DNA of 64,000 bases from Pseudomonas sp. (lineage in GTDB: Bacteria > Pseudomonadota > Gammaproteobacteria > Pseudomonadales > Pseudomonadaceae): NCBI RefSeq assembly GCF_030150285.1, contig NZ_JASLGE010000024.1, positions 10,061 to 74,060 on the forward strand, in the 5' to 3' direction. Position 1 is the first letter of the stretch; every line of letters starts with the position of its first letter. Below, piece after piece: positions 44,624 to 54,658 of this stretch. The translations under genes were made by a program, and so were the position numbers. The notes beneath the pieces were generated by a model. It was given only the letters and a program-made list of their open reading frames with translations. It was not told where the DNA came from and searched no databases.

Positions 44624-45367
44624 ATGGCTCAGCAGGGCAGTGGTTATCAAGCTCGCTATAAACGCATTCTACTCAAGCTAAGCGGCGAAGCCCTGATGGG
44701 CTCTGAAGACTTCGGGATCGACCCTAAGGTACTTGACCGCATGGCGCTGGAAGTCGGCCAGTTGGTCGGCATTGGCGTTCAGGTGGGTCTGGTGATAGGT
44801 GGCGGTAACCTGTTTCGTGGTGCTGCACTGAGCGAAGCTGGAATGGATCGTGTCACTGGCGACCACATGGGCATGCTGGCAACCGTGATGAACGCACTGG
44901 CCATGCGCGATGCGCTGGAACGTGCGAATATCTCTGCCATCGTCATGTCGGCCATTTCCATGGTGGGTGTGACGGATCATTATGATCGTCGCAAAGCCAT
45001 GCGCCATTTGAATGCCAAGGATGTGGTGATTTTTGCCGCAGGTACCGGTAACCCCTTCTTCACGACGGATTCGGCAGCCTGCTTGCGTGCCATTGAAATT
45101 GACGCTGACGTGGTGCTCAAGGCAACCAAGGTTGATGGTGTTTACACTGCAGACCCATTCAAAGATCCGCATGCCGAGAAGTTCGATCATCTGACTTATG
45201 ATGAAGTACTGGATCGCAAGCTGGGTGTAATGGATCTGACGGCCATCTGTTTGTGCCGCGACCATAAAATGCCACTGCGTGTATTTAATATGAATAAGCC
45301 CGGTGCCCTGCTTAATATTGTTCACGGCGGCGCTGAAGGCACTCTGATCGAGGAAGGTCAACAATGA
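44624..45367 (+). CDS. pyrH: UMP kinase
   Basis: 247 residues. RILLKLSGEALMG and the VIGGGNLFRG glycine-rich loop mark bacterial UMP kinase of the amino-acid-kinase fold. Phosphorylates UMP to UDP. Its stop overlaps the frr start (ATGA), the first of several such overlaps in the envelope operon. Confidence 0.97.
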   Translation: MAQQGSGYQARYKRILLKLSGEALMGSEDFGIDPKVLDRMALEVGQLVGIGVQVGLVIGGGNLFRGAALSEAGMDRVTGDHMGMLATVMNALAMRDALERANISAIVMSAISMVGVTDHYDRRKAMRHLNAKDVVIFAAGTGNPFFTTDSAACLRAIEIDADVVLKATKVDGVYTADPFKDPHAEKFDHLTYDEVLDRKLGVMDLTAICLCRDHKMPLRVFNMNKPGALLNIVHGGAEGTLIEEGQQ

Positions 45368-45921
45368 TCAACGAAATCAAAAAAGACGCGCAAGCGCGCA
45401 TGCAGAAATCGCTGGAATCCTTGAACCACGCTTTTGGCCAGATCCGCACTGGCAAGGCGCACCCGAGCATTCTGGGTAGCGTGATGGTGCCTTACTACGG
45501 CGCAGACACGCCGTTGAGCAGTGTCGCTAACGTGACCGTGAAAGATTCCCGCACCCTGCAAGTCGTGGCGTTTGAGCGCAACATGCTGGCGGCAGTCGAC
45601 AAGGCCATTCAGAGCGCAGGCCTGAATCTCAATCCGACCAACCTGGGCGAATTGCTGCTGATCTCCATGCCGGCCCTGACTGAAGAAACCCGTAAGGGCT
45701 TCACCAAGCAGGCGCGTAGTGCTGCTGAGGACGCTCGTGTGGCCGTGCGTAACATCCGTCGTGATGCCCTGAGCGAGCTGAAGAAGCTGGTTAAAGACAA
45801 GGCCATCAGTGAAGATGAAGAGCGTCGCGCAGCGGCTGATATTCAGAAGCTGACGGACAAGGCCGAAGCCGATATCGATGCGGCTACCAAGCAGAAAGAA
45901 GCGGACCTGATGGCCGTATAA
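45364..45921 (+). CDS. frr: Ribosome recycling factor
   Basis: 185 residues, the universal RRF length, with FGQIRTGKAHPSIL and the SEDEERRAAADIQKLTDK helix. With EF-G it splits post-termination ribosomes. Overlaps pyrH by four bases; uppS starts 15 bases downstream. Confidence 0.98.
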   Translation: MINEIKKDAQARMQKSLESLNHAFGQIRTGKAHPSILGSVMVPYYGADTPLSSVANVTVKDSRTLQVVAFERNMLAAVDKAIQSAGLNLNPTNLGELLLISMPALTEETRKGFTKQARSAAEDARVAVRNIRRDALSELKKLVKDKAISEDEERRAAADIQKLTDKAEADIDAATKQKEADLMAV

Positions 45922-45936
45922 GGGTCTGGGCGTTTT

Positions 45937-46692
45937 ATGGAAAAGACCAAGCAGACTGAGCCTTCATCGGTGCCGCGACACGTCGCGATCATCATGGATG
46001 GTAATAATCGCTGGGCGAAAAAACGCTTTATGCCGGGTGTTGCCGGTCATAAAGCGGGAGTGGATGCTGTTCGCGCAGTGATTGAAGTGTGTGCCCATGC
46101 CAAGGTTGAGGTGCTTACACTGTTCGCGTTTTCCAGTGAGAACTGGCAACGCCCAGCGGCTGAAGTCAGTGCTCTGATGGATTTGTTCTTCAGGGCGCTT
46201 CGTCGTGAGGCCAAGCGCCTTAACGAAAACAACATCAGCCTGCGGATTATCGGCGATCGTTCGCGTTTTCATCCTGACCTTCAAACGGCAATGCGTGAAG
46301 CTGAGATGATGACGGCAGGGCCTGACCGTTTTGTGCTGCAGATTGCGGCCAATTACGGTGGTCAGTGGGACATCGCCCAGGCCGCTCAGCGGCTGGCGCG
46401 TGAGGTGCAGGCTGGCCATTTGCAGCCTGAAGACATCACGCCCGGGTTGCTCCAGACATGTCTGGTCACGGGTGATCTGCCATTGCCTGATCTTTGTATT
46501 CGTACAGGTGGCGAGCACCGCATCAGCAACTTCCTGTTGTGGCAGCTCGCCTATTCTGAGCTGTATTTCTCCGACCTGTTCTGGCCGGACTTCAAACACG
46601 AGGCCATGCGTAACGCACTGGCTGATTATGCTTCTCGCCAGCGCCGCTTCGGTAAAACGAGCGAGCAGGTCGAGGCTGGAGCCCGGGTTTAA
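45937..46692 (+). CDS. uppS: Undecaprenyl diphosphate synthase
   Basis: 251 residues. HVAIIMDGNNRWAKKR holds the catalytic Asp, with FAFSSENWQRP and late DLCIRTGGEHRISNFLLWQL. Makes the C55 lipid carrier for peptidoglycan and O-antigen from FPP and IPP. Stop and cdsA start overlap by one base (TAATG). Confidence 0.97.
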   Translation: MEKTKQTEPSSVPRHVAIIMDGNNRWAKKRFMPGVAGHKAGVDAVRAVIEVCAHAKVEVLTLFAFSSENWQRPAAEVSALMDLFFRALRREAKRLNENNISLRIIGDRSRFHPDLQTAMREAEMMTAGPDRFVLQIAANYGGQWDIAQAAQRLAREVQAGHLQPEDITPGLLQTCLVTGDLPLPDLCIRTGGEHRISNFLLWQLAYSELYFSDLFWPDFKHEAMRNALADYASRQRRFGKTSEQVEAGARV

Positions 46693-47498
46693 TGCTTAAG
46701 CAACGAATTATTACTGCACTTATTCTGCTGCCCATTGCCTTGTGTGGCTTTTTCCTTTTGGAAGGGGTCGGCTTTGCGCTGTTTATCGGTGCGGTGGTGA
46801 CCCTGGGTGCGTGGGAATGGGCGCGCCTGGCAGGTTTCCAAGCTCAGGCGGCACGCGTTGCCTTTGCTGCGCTGGTGGCGGTGCTGCTGTTTGGGATGTA
46901 CGCCTTCTCAGGCTTGGCACCTTTGGTACTCGCTGCGGCGATTGTGTGGTGGGCAATCGCGACCTACCTCGTGCTGACCTTTCCGCAATCGGCAGAGCGC
47001 TGGTCAGGCACGCGGGCAAAACTGGTTATCGGCCTGTTAATTCTACTGCCGGCCTGGCAAGGTTTGGTGTTGATCAAGGCCATGCCGCTGGGCAACTGGT
47101 TGATCCTGGCGGTGATGGTGCTGGTGTGGGGCGCTGACATCGGTGCCTACTTCTCCGGGCGTAAGTTTGGCAAACGCAAGCTGGCCCCAAAAGTCAGCCC
47201 GGGCAAGAGCTGGGAAGGCGTGTATGGCGGTTTGATTGTGAGCCTGTTGATCACAGCTGCTGTGGGTCTGGTACGTGGATGGAGCGTTGGCGAGATTGTC
47301 GCTGCGCTGCTGTGCGCGGCGATGATTGTGCTGGTGTCCGTGGTGGGTGACCTTACCGAGAGCATGTTCAAGCGTCAGGCCGGTATCAAGGACAGCAGTA
47401 ATTTGCTGCCAGGTCATGGCGGGGTTCTGGATCGCATTGACAGCCTGACGGCGGCGGTTCCGTTGTTTGCGGTACTGCTTTGGATTGCCGGATCATGA
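46692..47498 (+). CDS. cdsA: Phosphatidate cytidylyltransferase
   Basis: 268 residues, about eight membrane segments. The CTP_transf_1 signature is seen late as VVGDLTESMFKRQAGIKDSS with LLPGHGGVLDRIDSL. Makes CDP-diacylglycerol for all phospholipids, the step after PlsB/PlsC. Overlaps dxr by ATGA. Confidence 0.96.
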   Translation: MLKQRIITALILLPIALCGFFLLEGVGFALFIGAVVTLGAWEWARLAGFQAQAARVAFAALVAVLLFGMYAFSGLAPLVLAAAIVWWAIATYLVLTFPQSAERWSGTRAKLVIGLLILLPAWQGLVLIKAMPLGNWLILAVMVLVWGADIGAYFSGRKFGKRKLAPKVSPGKSWEGVYGGLIVSLLITAAVGLVRGWSVGEIVAALLCAAMIVLVSVVGDLTESMFKRQAGIKDSSNLLPGHGGVLDRIDSLTAAVPLFAVLLWIAGS

Positions 47499-48685
47499 GT
47501 CGACCTCAACAGATTACGGTATTGGGGGCCACAGGTTCGATTGGCCTGAGTACCTTGGATGTTATTGCGCGTCACCCTGACCGCTATCAAGTGTTTGGCT
47601 TGAGCGGTTTTAGCCGTCTCGCAGAGCTTTTGGCCTTGTGTGTCGAACACACGCCGCGAGTCGCTGTGGTGCCGGACGAGCATGCAGCCAGCCAATTGAG
47701 AGCTGGTCTGCAGGCAGCAGGTCTCAACACCGAGGTGTGGGTGGGTGAGCAAGGCTTGTGTCAGGTGGCTTCCGCCCCAGAAGTTGACACAGTTATGGCT
47801 GCAATCGTCGGTGCGGCAGGCTTACGTCCTACGTTGGCGGCGGTTAACGCGGGTAAGAAAATGCTCTTGGCCAATAAAGAGGCGCTCGTGATGACGGGCG
47901 ACTTGTTTATGCAGGCCGTGCGTCGCAGTGGTTCGGTATTGCTGCCGATCGACAGCGAACACAACGCCATCTTTCAGTGCCTGCCTCAGGATTATTCCCG
48001 CGGGTTGGGCGCTGTCGGCGTTCGTCGTATATTGCTGACGGCTTCTGGTGGCCCGTTTCGCGAAACCCCTCTGGCCGAACTTGAGCGCGTAACACCCGAT
48101 CAAGCCTGCGCTCATCCCAATTGGTCGATGGGGCGAAAGATATCGGTGGATTCGGCGAGCATGATGAACAAGGGGCTAGAGCTGATTGAGGCCTGTTGGC
48201 TGTTTGATGCTCGGCCGGATCAGGTTGAAGTCTTGATCCACCCGCAGAGCGTGATCCATTCATTGGTTGATTATGTGGATGGCTCGGTCTTGGCCCAGCT
48301 TGGTAATCCCGATATGCGAACGCCTATCGCCAATGCCCTGGCTTGGCCTGAGCGGATTGATTCGGGGGTCGCACCGCTGGATCTTTTTGAGGTAGCACGC
48401 CTGGATTTTCAGCGTCCTGACGAGCAGCGCTTTCCCTGCTTGCGTCTGGCACGTGAGGCGGCCTTGTCAGGTCATAGCGCCCCAGCGATGTTAAATGCGG
48501 CGAATGAAGTGGCCGTTGCGGCGTTTCTGGGGGGGCGGATTCGTTACCCGCAGATCGCTCAAATCATTGAAGACGTCTTGAATAGCGAGCCTGTGGTTGC
48601 AGTCGATGAACTGGAGGCGGTATTTTGCGCCGATGCCAAGGCACGCGTGCGGGCTGAGCAGTGGTTGAGCCATAACGGCGGTTAA
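47495..48685 (+). CDS. dxr: 1-deoxy-D-xylulose 5-phosphate reductoisomerase
   Basis: 396 residues from ATG 47495 (MSRPQQITVLGATGSIG). NADPH-binding GATGSIG, LANKEALVMTG, DSEHNAIFQ and SASMMNKGLELIEA are intact. First committed step of the MEP isoprenoid route; its products feed UppS two genes upstream. Confidence 0.97.
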   Translation: MSRPQQITVLGATGSIGLSTLDVIARHPDRYQVFGLSGFSRLAELLALCVEHTPRVAVVPDEHAASQLRAGLQAAGLNTEVWVGEQGLCQVASAPEVDTVMAAIVGAAGLRPTLAAVNAGKKMLLANKEALVMTGDLFMQAVRRSGSVLLPIDSEHNAIFQCLPQDYSRGLGAVGVRRILLTASGGPFRETPLAELERVTPDQACAHPNWSMGRKISVDSASMMNKGLELIEACWLFDARPDQVEVLIHPQSVIHSLVDYVDGSVLAQLGNPDMRTPIANALAWPERIDSGVAPLDLFEVARLDFQRPDEQRFPCLRLAREAALSGHSAPAMLNAANEVAVAAFLGGRIRYPQIAQIIEDVLNSEPVVAVDELEAVFCADAKARVRAEQWLSHNGG

Positions 48686-48726
48686 GGGGTGCTTGCCCGA
48701 GCCGGACAGGATCGCGGAGAAAGTAG

Positions 48727-50079
48727 ATGAGTGCGCTCTATATGATTGTTGGTACCCTCGTTGCACTAGGGGTGCTGGTCACTTTTCATGAATTTGGTCA
48801 CTTTTGGGTGGCGCGCCGCTGTGGTGTCAAGGTTCTGCGCTTCTCTGTGGGCTTTGGCACACCCTTGCTGCGTTGGCATGACCGTCAGGGGACCGAGTTT
48901 GTAGTGGCTGCCATTCCGTTGGGTGGCTATGTGAAAATGCTGGACGAGCGCGAAGGCAATGTGCCCGCCGATCAGCTTGATCAGTCATTTAATCGCAAGT
49001 CTGTAGGTCAGCGCATTGCGATCGTCGCAGCGGGACCGATCGCTAACTTTATGTTGGCGATTGCGTTCTTTTGGGTGCTGGCCATGATGGGCAGCCAGCA
49101 AGTGCGTCCCGTGATTGGGGCTGTTGAAGCGGGCAGCCTGGCGGCGCAGGCTGGTCTGGCTGTAGGCCAGGAAATTGTCTCCATCGACGGCGAGCCAACG
49201 GTGGGTTGGTCCAACGTTAACTTGCAACTGGTCAGACGCCTGGGTGAGACCGGGACTGTCCAGGTCGTGGTGCGTGAGCCTGGCTCCGAGACTGAAGCGG
49301 CCCATCAGGTAACCCTCAAGGAATGGCTCAAGGGAGCCGACGAACCGGACCCTATCAAATCGTTGGGGATTCGCCCATGGCGACCTGAGTTGCCTGCGAT
49401 CCTGGCTGAGCTTGACCCCAACGGGCCGGCGGTGGCCGCGGGGCTGAAAGCGGGTGACAAGCTGCTGTTGATGAACGATCAGCCCATCAGAGATTGGCAG
49501 CAAGTCGTGGATTGGGTGCGTGTGCGGCCTGCAGCTCAGGTCGTGCTGCATATTGAACGTGACGGCATGCCTTTGGATGTGCCTCTGACACTGGCGGCGC
49601 GCGGTGAGGGTAATAGCGCAACGGGGTATCTCGGGGCAGGCGTGAAAGGTGTCGATTGGCCACCCTCCATGCTGCGGGAAGTCAGTTATGGCCCGCTTGC
49701 AGCGGTCGGGGAAGGGTTCAAGCGCACATGGACCATGAGCGTGTTGACGCTCGATTCGCTGAAGAAAATGTTGTTCGGCGAGCTCTCGGTAAAAAACTTG
49801 AGTGGACCGATAACCATTGCTAAAGTGGCGGGCGCTTCTGCCCAGTCGGGTGTTGCGGATTTCCTGAGCTTCCTGGCTTATTTGAGTATTAGCCTGGGTG
49901 TTCTGAACTTGCTGCCCATACCAGTCCTGGATGGGGGGCATTTGTTGTTTTATCTGGTCGAGTGGGCGCGTGGTCGTCCCTTGTCAGATCGGGTACAGGG
50001 TTGGGGGATGCAGATTGGTATCAGTTTGGTCATCGGGGTGATGTTACTCGCCTTGGTGAACGATCTGGGCCGTCTGTAA
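48727..50079 (+). CDS. rseP: RIP site-2 protease RseP (MucP)
   Basis: 450 residues. Zinc site HEFGHFW in TM1, two PDZ domains (about 125-200 and 225-300) in the periplasm, and the second metal motif NLLPIPVLDGGH in TM3. Cleaves anti-sigma factor after DegS/AlgW to release sigma-E (AlgU in Pseudomonas), which controls alginate and envelope stress. Directly upstream of bamA, whose client state it monitors. Confidence 0.96.
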   Translation: MSALYMIVGTLVALGVLVTFHEFGHFWVARRCGVKVLRFSVGFGTPLLRWHDRQGTEFVVAAIPLGGYVKMLDEREGNVPADQLDQSFNRKSVGQRIAIVAAGPIANFMLAIAFFWVLAMMGSQQVRPVIGAVEAGSLAAQAGLAVGQEIVSIDGEPTVGWSNVNLQLVRRLGETGTVQVVVREPGSETEAAHQVTLKEWLKGADEPDPIKSLGIRPWRPELPAILAELDPNGPAVAAGLKAGDKLLLMNDQPIRDWQQVVDWVRVRPAAQVVLHIERDGMPLDVPLTLAARGEGNSATGYLGAGVKGVDWPPSMLREVSYGPLAAVGEGFKRTWTMSVLTLDSLKKMLFGELSVKNLSGPITIAKVAGASAQSGVADFLSFLAYLSISLGVLNLLPIPVLDGGHLLFYLVEWARGRPLSDRVQGWGMQIGISLVIGVMLLALVNDLGRL

Positions 50080-50100
50080 ACACTTCGCTGAATTGCGAAT

Positions 50101-50127
50101 CTGCCGCATTTTGCGGCAGTTTGTTTA
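50101..50127 (+). terminator. Hairpin between rseP and bamA
   Basis: CTGCCGCA-TTT-TGCGGCAG (50101-50119) followed by TTTGTTTATT. Looks like a terminator or attenuator 27 bases before the bamA start, which suggests bamA also has its own control. Confidence 0.65.
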
Positions 50128-50154
50128 TTGCCAGTTGGAATAAGAAAGGACTTC

Positions 50155-52503
50155 ATGAAACGTCTGCTGCTAACTGCGGTTCTCGCCGTACTGATGATCG
50201 CCGAAGTTCACGCCGAGTCCTTCACTATCTCTGATATCCGTGTCAACGGCCTCCAGCGGGTTTCCGCCGGTAGCGTGTTTGGCGCGTTACCGCTGAACGT
50301 GGGTGAGGTAGCGGATGACCGCCGTTTGGTGGAATCCACTCGTGCGTTGTTCAAAACCGGTTTCTTTCAGGATATCCAACTGGGTCGTGATGGCAATGTG
50401 CTTGTCATTACGGTTGTCGAGCGTCCTTCCGTCTCCAGTATCACCATCGACGGTAACAAGGCGATTTCTACCGATGACCTGATGAAGGGTCTGAAACAGT
50501 CGGGCCTTGCCGAAGGTGAAATTTTCCAGCGTGCGACGCTTGAGGGCGTACGTAACGAGCTGCAACGTCAGTACGTTGCCCAGGGTCGTTATTCTGCAAC
50601 GGTCGACACTGAAGTTGTGCCTGAGCCGCGTAACCGCGTGGCCTTGAAGGTCAACATCAACGAAGGCACCGTTGCCGCAATCCAGCACATCAACGTGGTG
50701 GGCAACACTGTTTTCCCTGAAGAAGACCTGATCGACCTGTTCGAGCTGAAAACCACGAACTGGTTGTCCTTCTTCAAGAACGATGACAAATATGCACGCG
50801 AAAAACTGTCGGGTGACCTCGAGCGTCTGCGCTCTTATTACCTCGATCGTGGCTATATCAATATGGATATTGCTTCGACCCAGGTATCGATTACCCCGGA
50901 CAAGAAGAATGTCTATATCACGGTCAACGTGAACGAAGGCGAAAAATACAACGTAGGCGAAGTGAAGCTGAGCGGTGACCTCAAGGTTCCTGAAGACCAG
51001 ATCAAGTCGTTGTTACTGGTTCAGCCGGGGCAAGTGTTCTCACGCAAACTGATGACCACGACGTCCGAGTTGATTACCCGCCGTCTGGGTAACGAAGGCT
51101 ACACCTTTGCTAACGTCAATGGCGTGCCTCAGCCAAACCCTGAAGATCACACCGTCGCCATCACCTTTGTGGTTGACCCGGGCAAACGTGCTTACGTGAG
51201 CCGTATCAACTATCGCGGCAACACCAAATCTGAAGATGAAGTGCTGCGCCGTGAAATGCGTCAAATGGAAGGTGGTTGGGCTTCGACTTACCTGATCGAC
51301 CAGTCCAAGGTTCGCCTTGAGCGTCTGGGCTTCTTCAAGGAAGTGAACGTTGAGACCCCTGCAGTGCCAGGCACTGACGACATGGTTGATGTGAACTATG
51401 CCGTAGAAGAGCAGGCGTCAGGCTCGATCACAGCCAGCATTGGTTTTGCTCAGAGCGCCGGCCTGATTCTGGGCGGCTCGATCACTCAGAACAACTTCCT
51501 GGGTACGGGTAACAGGGTCAGCATTGGCCTGACTCGCAGCGAATACCAGAGCCGTTACAACTTCAGTTACGTTGACCCGTACTGGACAGCGGACGGTGTG
51601 AGCCTTGGCTACAACGTGTTCTATCGCACCACTGACTACAAAGAGTTGGATGTTGACGTTGCCAACTACTCGGTAGACAGCTTGGGTGCTGGTGTCACGA
51701 TGGGTTACCCGATCAGCGACACGTCGCGCCTGACTTACGGTCTGACCGTTCAGCAGGATGAAATCAGCACGGGCAAATACACCGTTGACGAGATTTTTGA
51801 CTTCGTAAACCGCGAAGGCGAGAAATTCCTTAACTTCAAAGCTTCTGTGGGCTGGTCCGAGTCGACCCTGAACAAGGGTGTCTTGCCAACACGTGGCAGC
51901 TCGCAAAGCCTGGTGCTTGAAAGCACTATTCCTGGCAGTGATTTGCAGTTCTACAAACTGGACTATCGTGCACAGTTGTTCCAGCCGTTGAGTGACACGT
52001 ACACCATGCGCCTGCACACTGAGTTGGGTTATGGCGATGGTTACGGTTCTACGGCGGGTCTACCGTTCTATGAGAACTACTACGCGGGTGGTTTCAACTC
52101 GGTACGTGGCTTCAAGGACAGCACTCTGGGGCCCCGCAGTACGCCAAGTACGGGGCGGAACGCTGGTACGCTGGCTGACCCGGATCAAGATCCGCTGCCA
52201 TTCGGCGGTAACGTGTTGATCCAGGGTGGTGTTGAAGTGCTGTTCCCGATGCCATTTGTTAAAGACCAACGCTCCCTGAGGACCTCTGTGTTCTGGGATG
52301 TGGGCAACGTCTTTGACACCAATTGCAAAGGTGACACTAAAGATTGCGATATCAGTTTCAGCAACATGGCCAGTTCTGTCGGTGTTGGTGTGACTTGGGT
52401 TACTGCGCTTGGTCCGCTAAGCTTCAGCTTGGCCATGCCAATCAAGAAACCGAATGACGCAGACACTCAGGTGTTCCAATTCTCCCTCGGCCAGACTTTC
52501 TAA
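50155..52503 (+). CDS. bamA: Outer membrane assembly factor BamA
   Basis: 782 residues from ATG 50155 with AAAGGA upstream; an ATG-like start at 50128 is before the ribosome site. Signal peptide ends near EVHA|ES. Five POTRA domains (about 23-420) and a 16-strand Omp85 barrel with RGF in VRGFKDSTLGP and the C-terminal Phe of FSLGQTF. Inserts beta-barrel proteins into the outer membrane. Followed by its periplasmic chaperone skp. Confidence 0.97.
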   Translation: MKRLLLTAVLAVLMIAEVHAESFTISDIRVNGLQRVSAGSVFGALPLNVGEVADDRRLVESTRALFKTGFFQDIQLGRDGNVLVITVVERPSVSSITIDGNKAISTDDLMKGLKQSGLAEGEIFQRATLEGVRNELQRQYVAQGRYSATVDTEVVPEPRNRVALKVNINEGTVAAIQHINVVGNTVFPEEDLIDLFELKTTNWLSFFKNDDKYAREKLSGDLERLRSYYLDRGYINMDIASTQVSITPDKKNVYITVNVNEGEKYNVGEVKLSGDLKVPEDQIKSLLLVQPGQVFSRKLMTTTSELITRRLGNEGYTFANVNGVPQPNPEDHTVAITFVVDPGKRAYVSRINYRGNTKSEDEVLRREMRQMEGGWASTYLIDQSKVRLERLGFFKEVNVETPAVPGTDDMVDVNYAVEEQASGSITASIGFAQSAGLILGGSITQNNFLGTGNRVSIGLTRSEYQSRYNFSYVDPYWTADGVSLGYNVFYRTTDYKELDVDVANYSVDSLGAGVTMGYPISDTSRLTYGLTVQQDEISTGKYTVDEIFDFVNREGEKFLNFKASVGWSESTLNKGVLPTRGSSQSLVLESTIPGSDLQFYKLDYRAQLFQPLSDTYTMRLHTELGYGDGYGSTAGLPFYENYYAGGFNSVRGFKDSTLGPRSTPSTGRNAGTLADPDQDPLPFGGNVLIQGGVEVLFPMPFVKDQRSLRTSVFWDVGNVFDTNCKGDTKDCDISFSNMASSVGVGVTWVTALGPLSFSLAMPIKKPNDADTQVFQFSLGQTF

Positions 52504-52547
52504 AAGCTGGCTACAGCTAAAGACAACAGATTTTTTAGGAGTGCATC

Positions 52548-53051
52548 GTGCGTAAGTTGACTCAATTGGTTCTCCTGGCCTCGGTTCTGGTAGCAGGCCC
52601 TGCTTTTGCCGATATGAAAATTGCTGTGCTGAACTATCAAATGGCACTGCTTGAATCGGATGCAGCAAAGCGCTATGCCGTTGATGCCGAGAAAAAATTC
52701 GGCCCACAACTGACTAAGCTCAAAAGCTTGGAAAGCAGTGCCAAGGGCATTCAAGACCGCTTGGTAAGCGGTGGTGACAAAATGCAGCAGGGCGAGCGTG
52801 AGCGTCTGGAGCTTGAATTCAAGCAAAAGGCTCGTGACTTCCAGTTCCAGTCCAAAGAACTGAACGAAGCCAAAGCCGTTGCTGACCGTGAAATGCTGAA
52901 ACAGCTGAAGCCAAAACTGGACAGCGCTGTTGAAGAAGTCATCAAGAAAGGTGCCTTTGACCTGGTGTTCGAGCGTGGTGCTGTGATTGATGTTAAACCG
53001 CAGTACGACATTACTCGCCAAGTCATCGAGCGCATGAACCAGCTGAAGTAA
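52548..53051 (+). CDS. skp: Periplasmic chaperone Skp/OmpH
   Basis: 167 residues from a GTG start at 52548 with AGGAG upstream. Signal peptide ending AGPAFA|D. The long helical middle (about 55-130, Lys/Glu/Gln-rich) forms the tentacles that hold unfolded outer-membrane proteins for BamA. Two bases separate its stop from lpxD. Confidence 0.95.
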   Translation: MRKLTQLVLLASVLVAGPAFADMKIAVLNYQMALLESDAAKRYAVDAEKKFGPQLTKLKSLESSAKGIQDRLVSGGDKMQQGERERLELEFKQKARDFQFQSKELNEAKAVADREMLKQLKPKLDSAVEEVIKKGAFDLVFERGAVIDVKPQYDITRQVIERMNQLK

Positions 53052-53053
53052 TT

Positions 53054-54109
53054 ATGACTGTGACTATAAAACTCGGCCAATTGGCCGAGTTCCTCGGTGC
53101 CACCTTGCGTGGCTCAGGGGAGAAGAACATTACTGGGCTGGCCACTTTACAAGAGGCTGGCCCAGCTCAGTTGAGCTTTCTGGCTAACCCCCAATACCGT
53201 AAATACCTCGTTGACTGCCACGCCGGAGCTGTATTGCTCAAGGCGGCGGATGCCGAGGCGTACGCGGGGGATGCGCTGGTTGTGCCCGACCCTTACCTGG
53301 CGTATGCCCGAATTTCCCATTTGTTCGATCCCAAGCCCAAAGCATCTGCCGGGGTTCATCCTTCGGCGGTCATTGCTGATGATGCGGTGGTTGATCCGAT
53401 GGCCAGTGTCGGTGCATTTGCGGTCATTGAAAGTGGCGCGCAAATCGCTGCCGGAGTGACCATTGGTGCGCATTGCTTTATCGGTGCACGTTGCATCATC
53501 GGTGAAGACGGCTGGCTGGCCCCTCGTGTCACCCTCTATCACGATGTGCATATTGGCAAGCGAGTGGTGATTCAGTCGGGTGCCGTGTTGGGCGGGGAAG
53601 GTTTTGGCTTTGCCAATGAAAAGGGTATTTGGCAGAAGATCGCTCAAATCGGTGGCGTTACCATCGGTGATGATGTCGAAATTGGTGTCAATACGGCCAT
53701 TGATCGCGGTGCCTTGGCCAATACGGTCATCGGTAATGGTGTCAAGTTGGACAACCAGATTCAGATCGCGCACAACGTTCAAGTGGGTGACCATACGGCG
53801 ATGGCCGCCTGTGTGGGAATTTCCGGTAGTACTAAAATCGGTAAGCACTGCATGTTGGCCGGTGGTGTTGGTTTGGTCGGTCACATTGATATTTGTGACA
53901 ACGTGTTCTTGACTGGGATGACCATGGTCACCCATTCCATTAGCGAGCCGGGTGCGTATTCATCAGGTACGGCCATGCAACCTGCGGCCGAATGGCGAAA
54001 GAGTGCGGCACGTATTCGTCAACTGGACGATATCGCCAGGCGGCTTAAACATCTGGAAAAGCGCGTTGGGGAAGTGACCCCGGACGCTAAAGCTTCTTCA
54101 GAGGGCTAA
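53054..54109 (+). CDS. lpxD: UDP-3-O-acylglucosamine N-acyltransferase
   Basis: 351 residues. N-terminal uridine-binding domain, then left-handed beta-helix hexapeptide repeats (about 100-300) including the catalytic His in IQIAHNVQVGDHTAMAA. Adds the N-linked 3-hydroxyacyl chain in lipid A synthesis. A coiled-coil C terminus (about 320-345). Confidence 0.96.
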   Translation: MTVTIKLGQLAEFLGATLRGSGEKNITGLATLQEAGPAQLSFLANPQYRKYLVDCHAGAVLLKAADAEAYAGDALVVPDPYLAYARISHLFDPKPKASAGVHPSAVIADDAVVDPMASVGAFAVIESGAQIAAGVTIGAHCFIGARCIIGEDGWLAPRVTLYHDVHIGKRVVIQSGAVLGGEGFGFANEKGIWQKIAQIGGVTIGDDVEIGVNTAIDRGALANTVIGNGVKLDNQIQIAHNVQVGDHTAMAACVGISGSTKIGKHCMLAGGVGLVGHIDICDNVFLTGMTMVTHSISEPGAYSSGTAMQPAAEWRKSAARIRQLDDIARRLKHLEKRVGEVTPDAKASSEG

Positions 54110-54217
54110 TACAATTTCCATATCAAGTGTGCAGAGCCACTGGTTTGCTTCCTTGATTGCTAGAGGAGCGCGCCTTAGTCGCGCGCGCCCAATCTTTATT
54201 ACAGGCTTCCCCACGAA

Positions 54218-54658
54218 ATGATGGACATCAACGAGATTCGCGAATATCTGCCCCACCGGTACCCGTTCCTGCTGGTGGATCGAGTGGTGGACCTGGATGT
54301 CGAGAACAAGCGCATTCGTGCTTACAAGAATGTCAGCATCAACGAACCTTTTTTTAACGGTCACTTTCCTGCACACCCGATCATGCCGGGTGTACTGATT
54401 ATTGAAGCGATGGCTCAGGCTGCTGGCATTCTGGGTTTCAAGATGATGGATCTAAAGCCGGCTGACGGTACGCTCTATTATTTCGTAGGCTCCGACAAGC
54501 TGCGTTTTCGCCAGCCCGTACTGCCAGGTGACCAGTTGATTCTCGAAGCCAAGTTCCTGAGCTGCAAGCGCTCGATCTGGAAGTTCGAGTGTCAGGCCAC
54601 GGTGGACGGTAAGCCGGTGTGCTCGGCTGAAATTATCTGCGCGGAACGCAAACTATGA
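54218..54658 (+). CDS. fabZ: 3-hydroxyacyl-ACP dehydratase FabZ
   Basis: 146 residues, hotdog fold. LPHRYPFLLVDRV and the catalytic His of FNGHFPAHPIMPGVLIIEAM are diagnostic. Dehydrates 3-hydroxyacyl-ACP, competing with LpxA for the same precursor. Starts at tandem ATG ATG; overlaps lpxA by four bases (ATGA). The 108-base lpxD-fabZ gap is AT-rich without a clear feature. Confidence 0.97.
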   Translation: MMDINEIREYLPHRYPFLLVDRVVDLDVENKRIRAYKNVSINEPFFNGHFPAHPIMPGVLIIEAMAQAAGILGFKMMDLKPADGTLYYFVGSDKLRFRQPVLPGDQLILEAKFLSCKRSIWKFECQATVDGKPVCSAEIICAERKL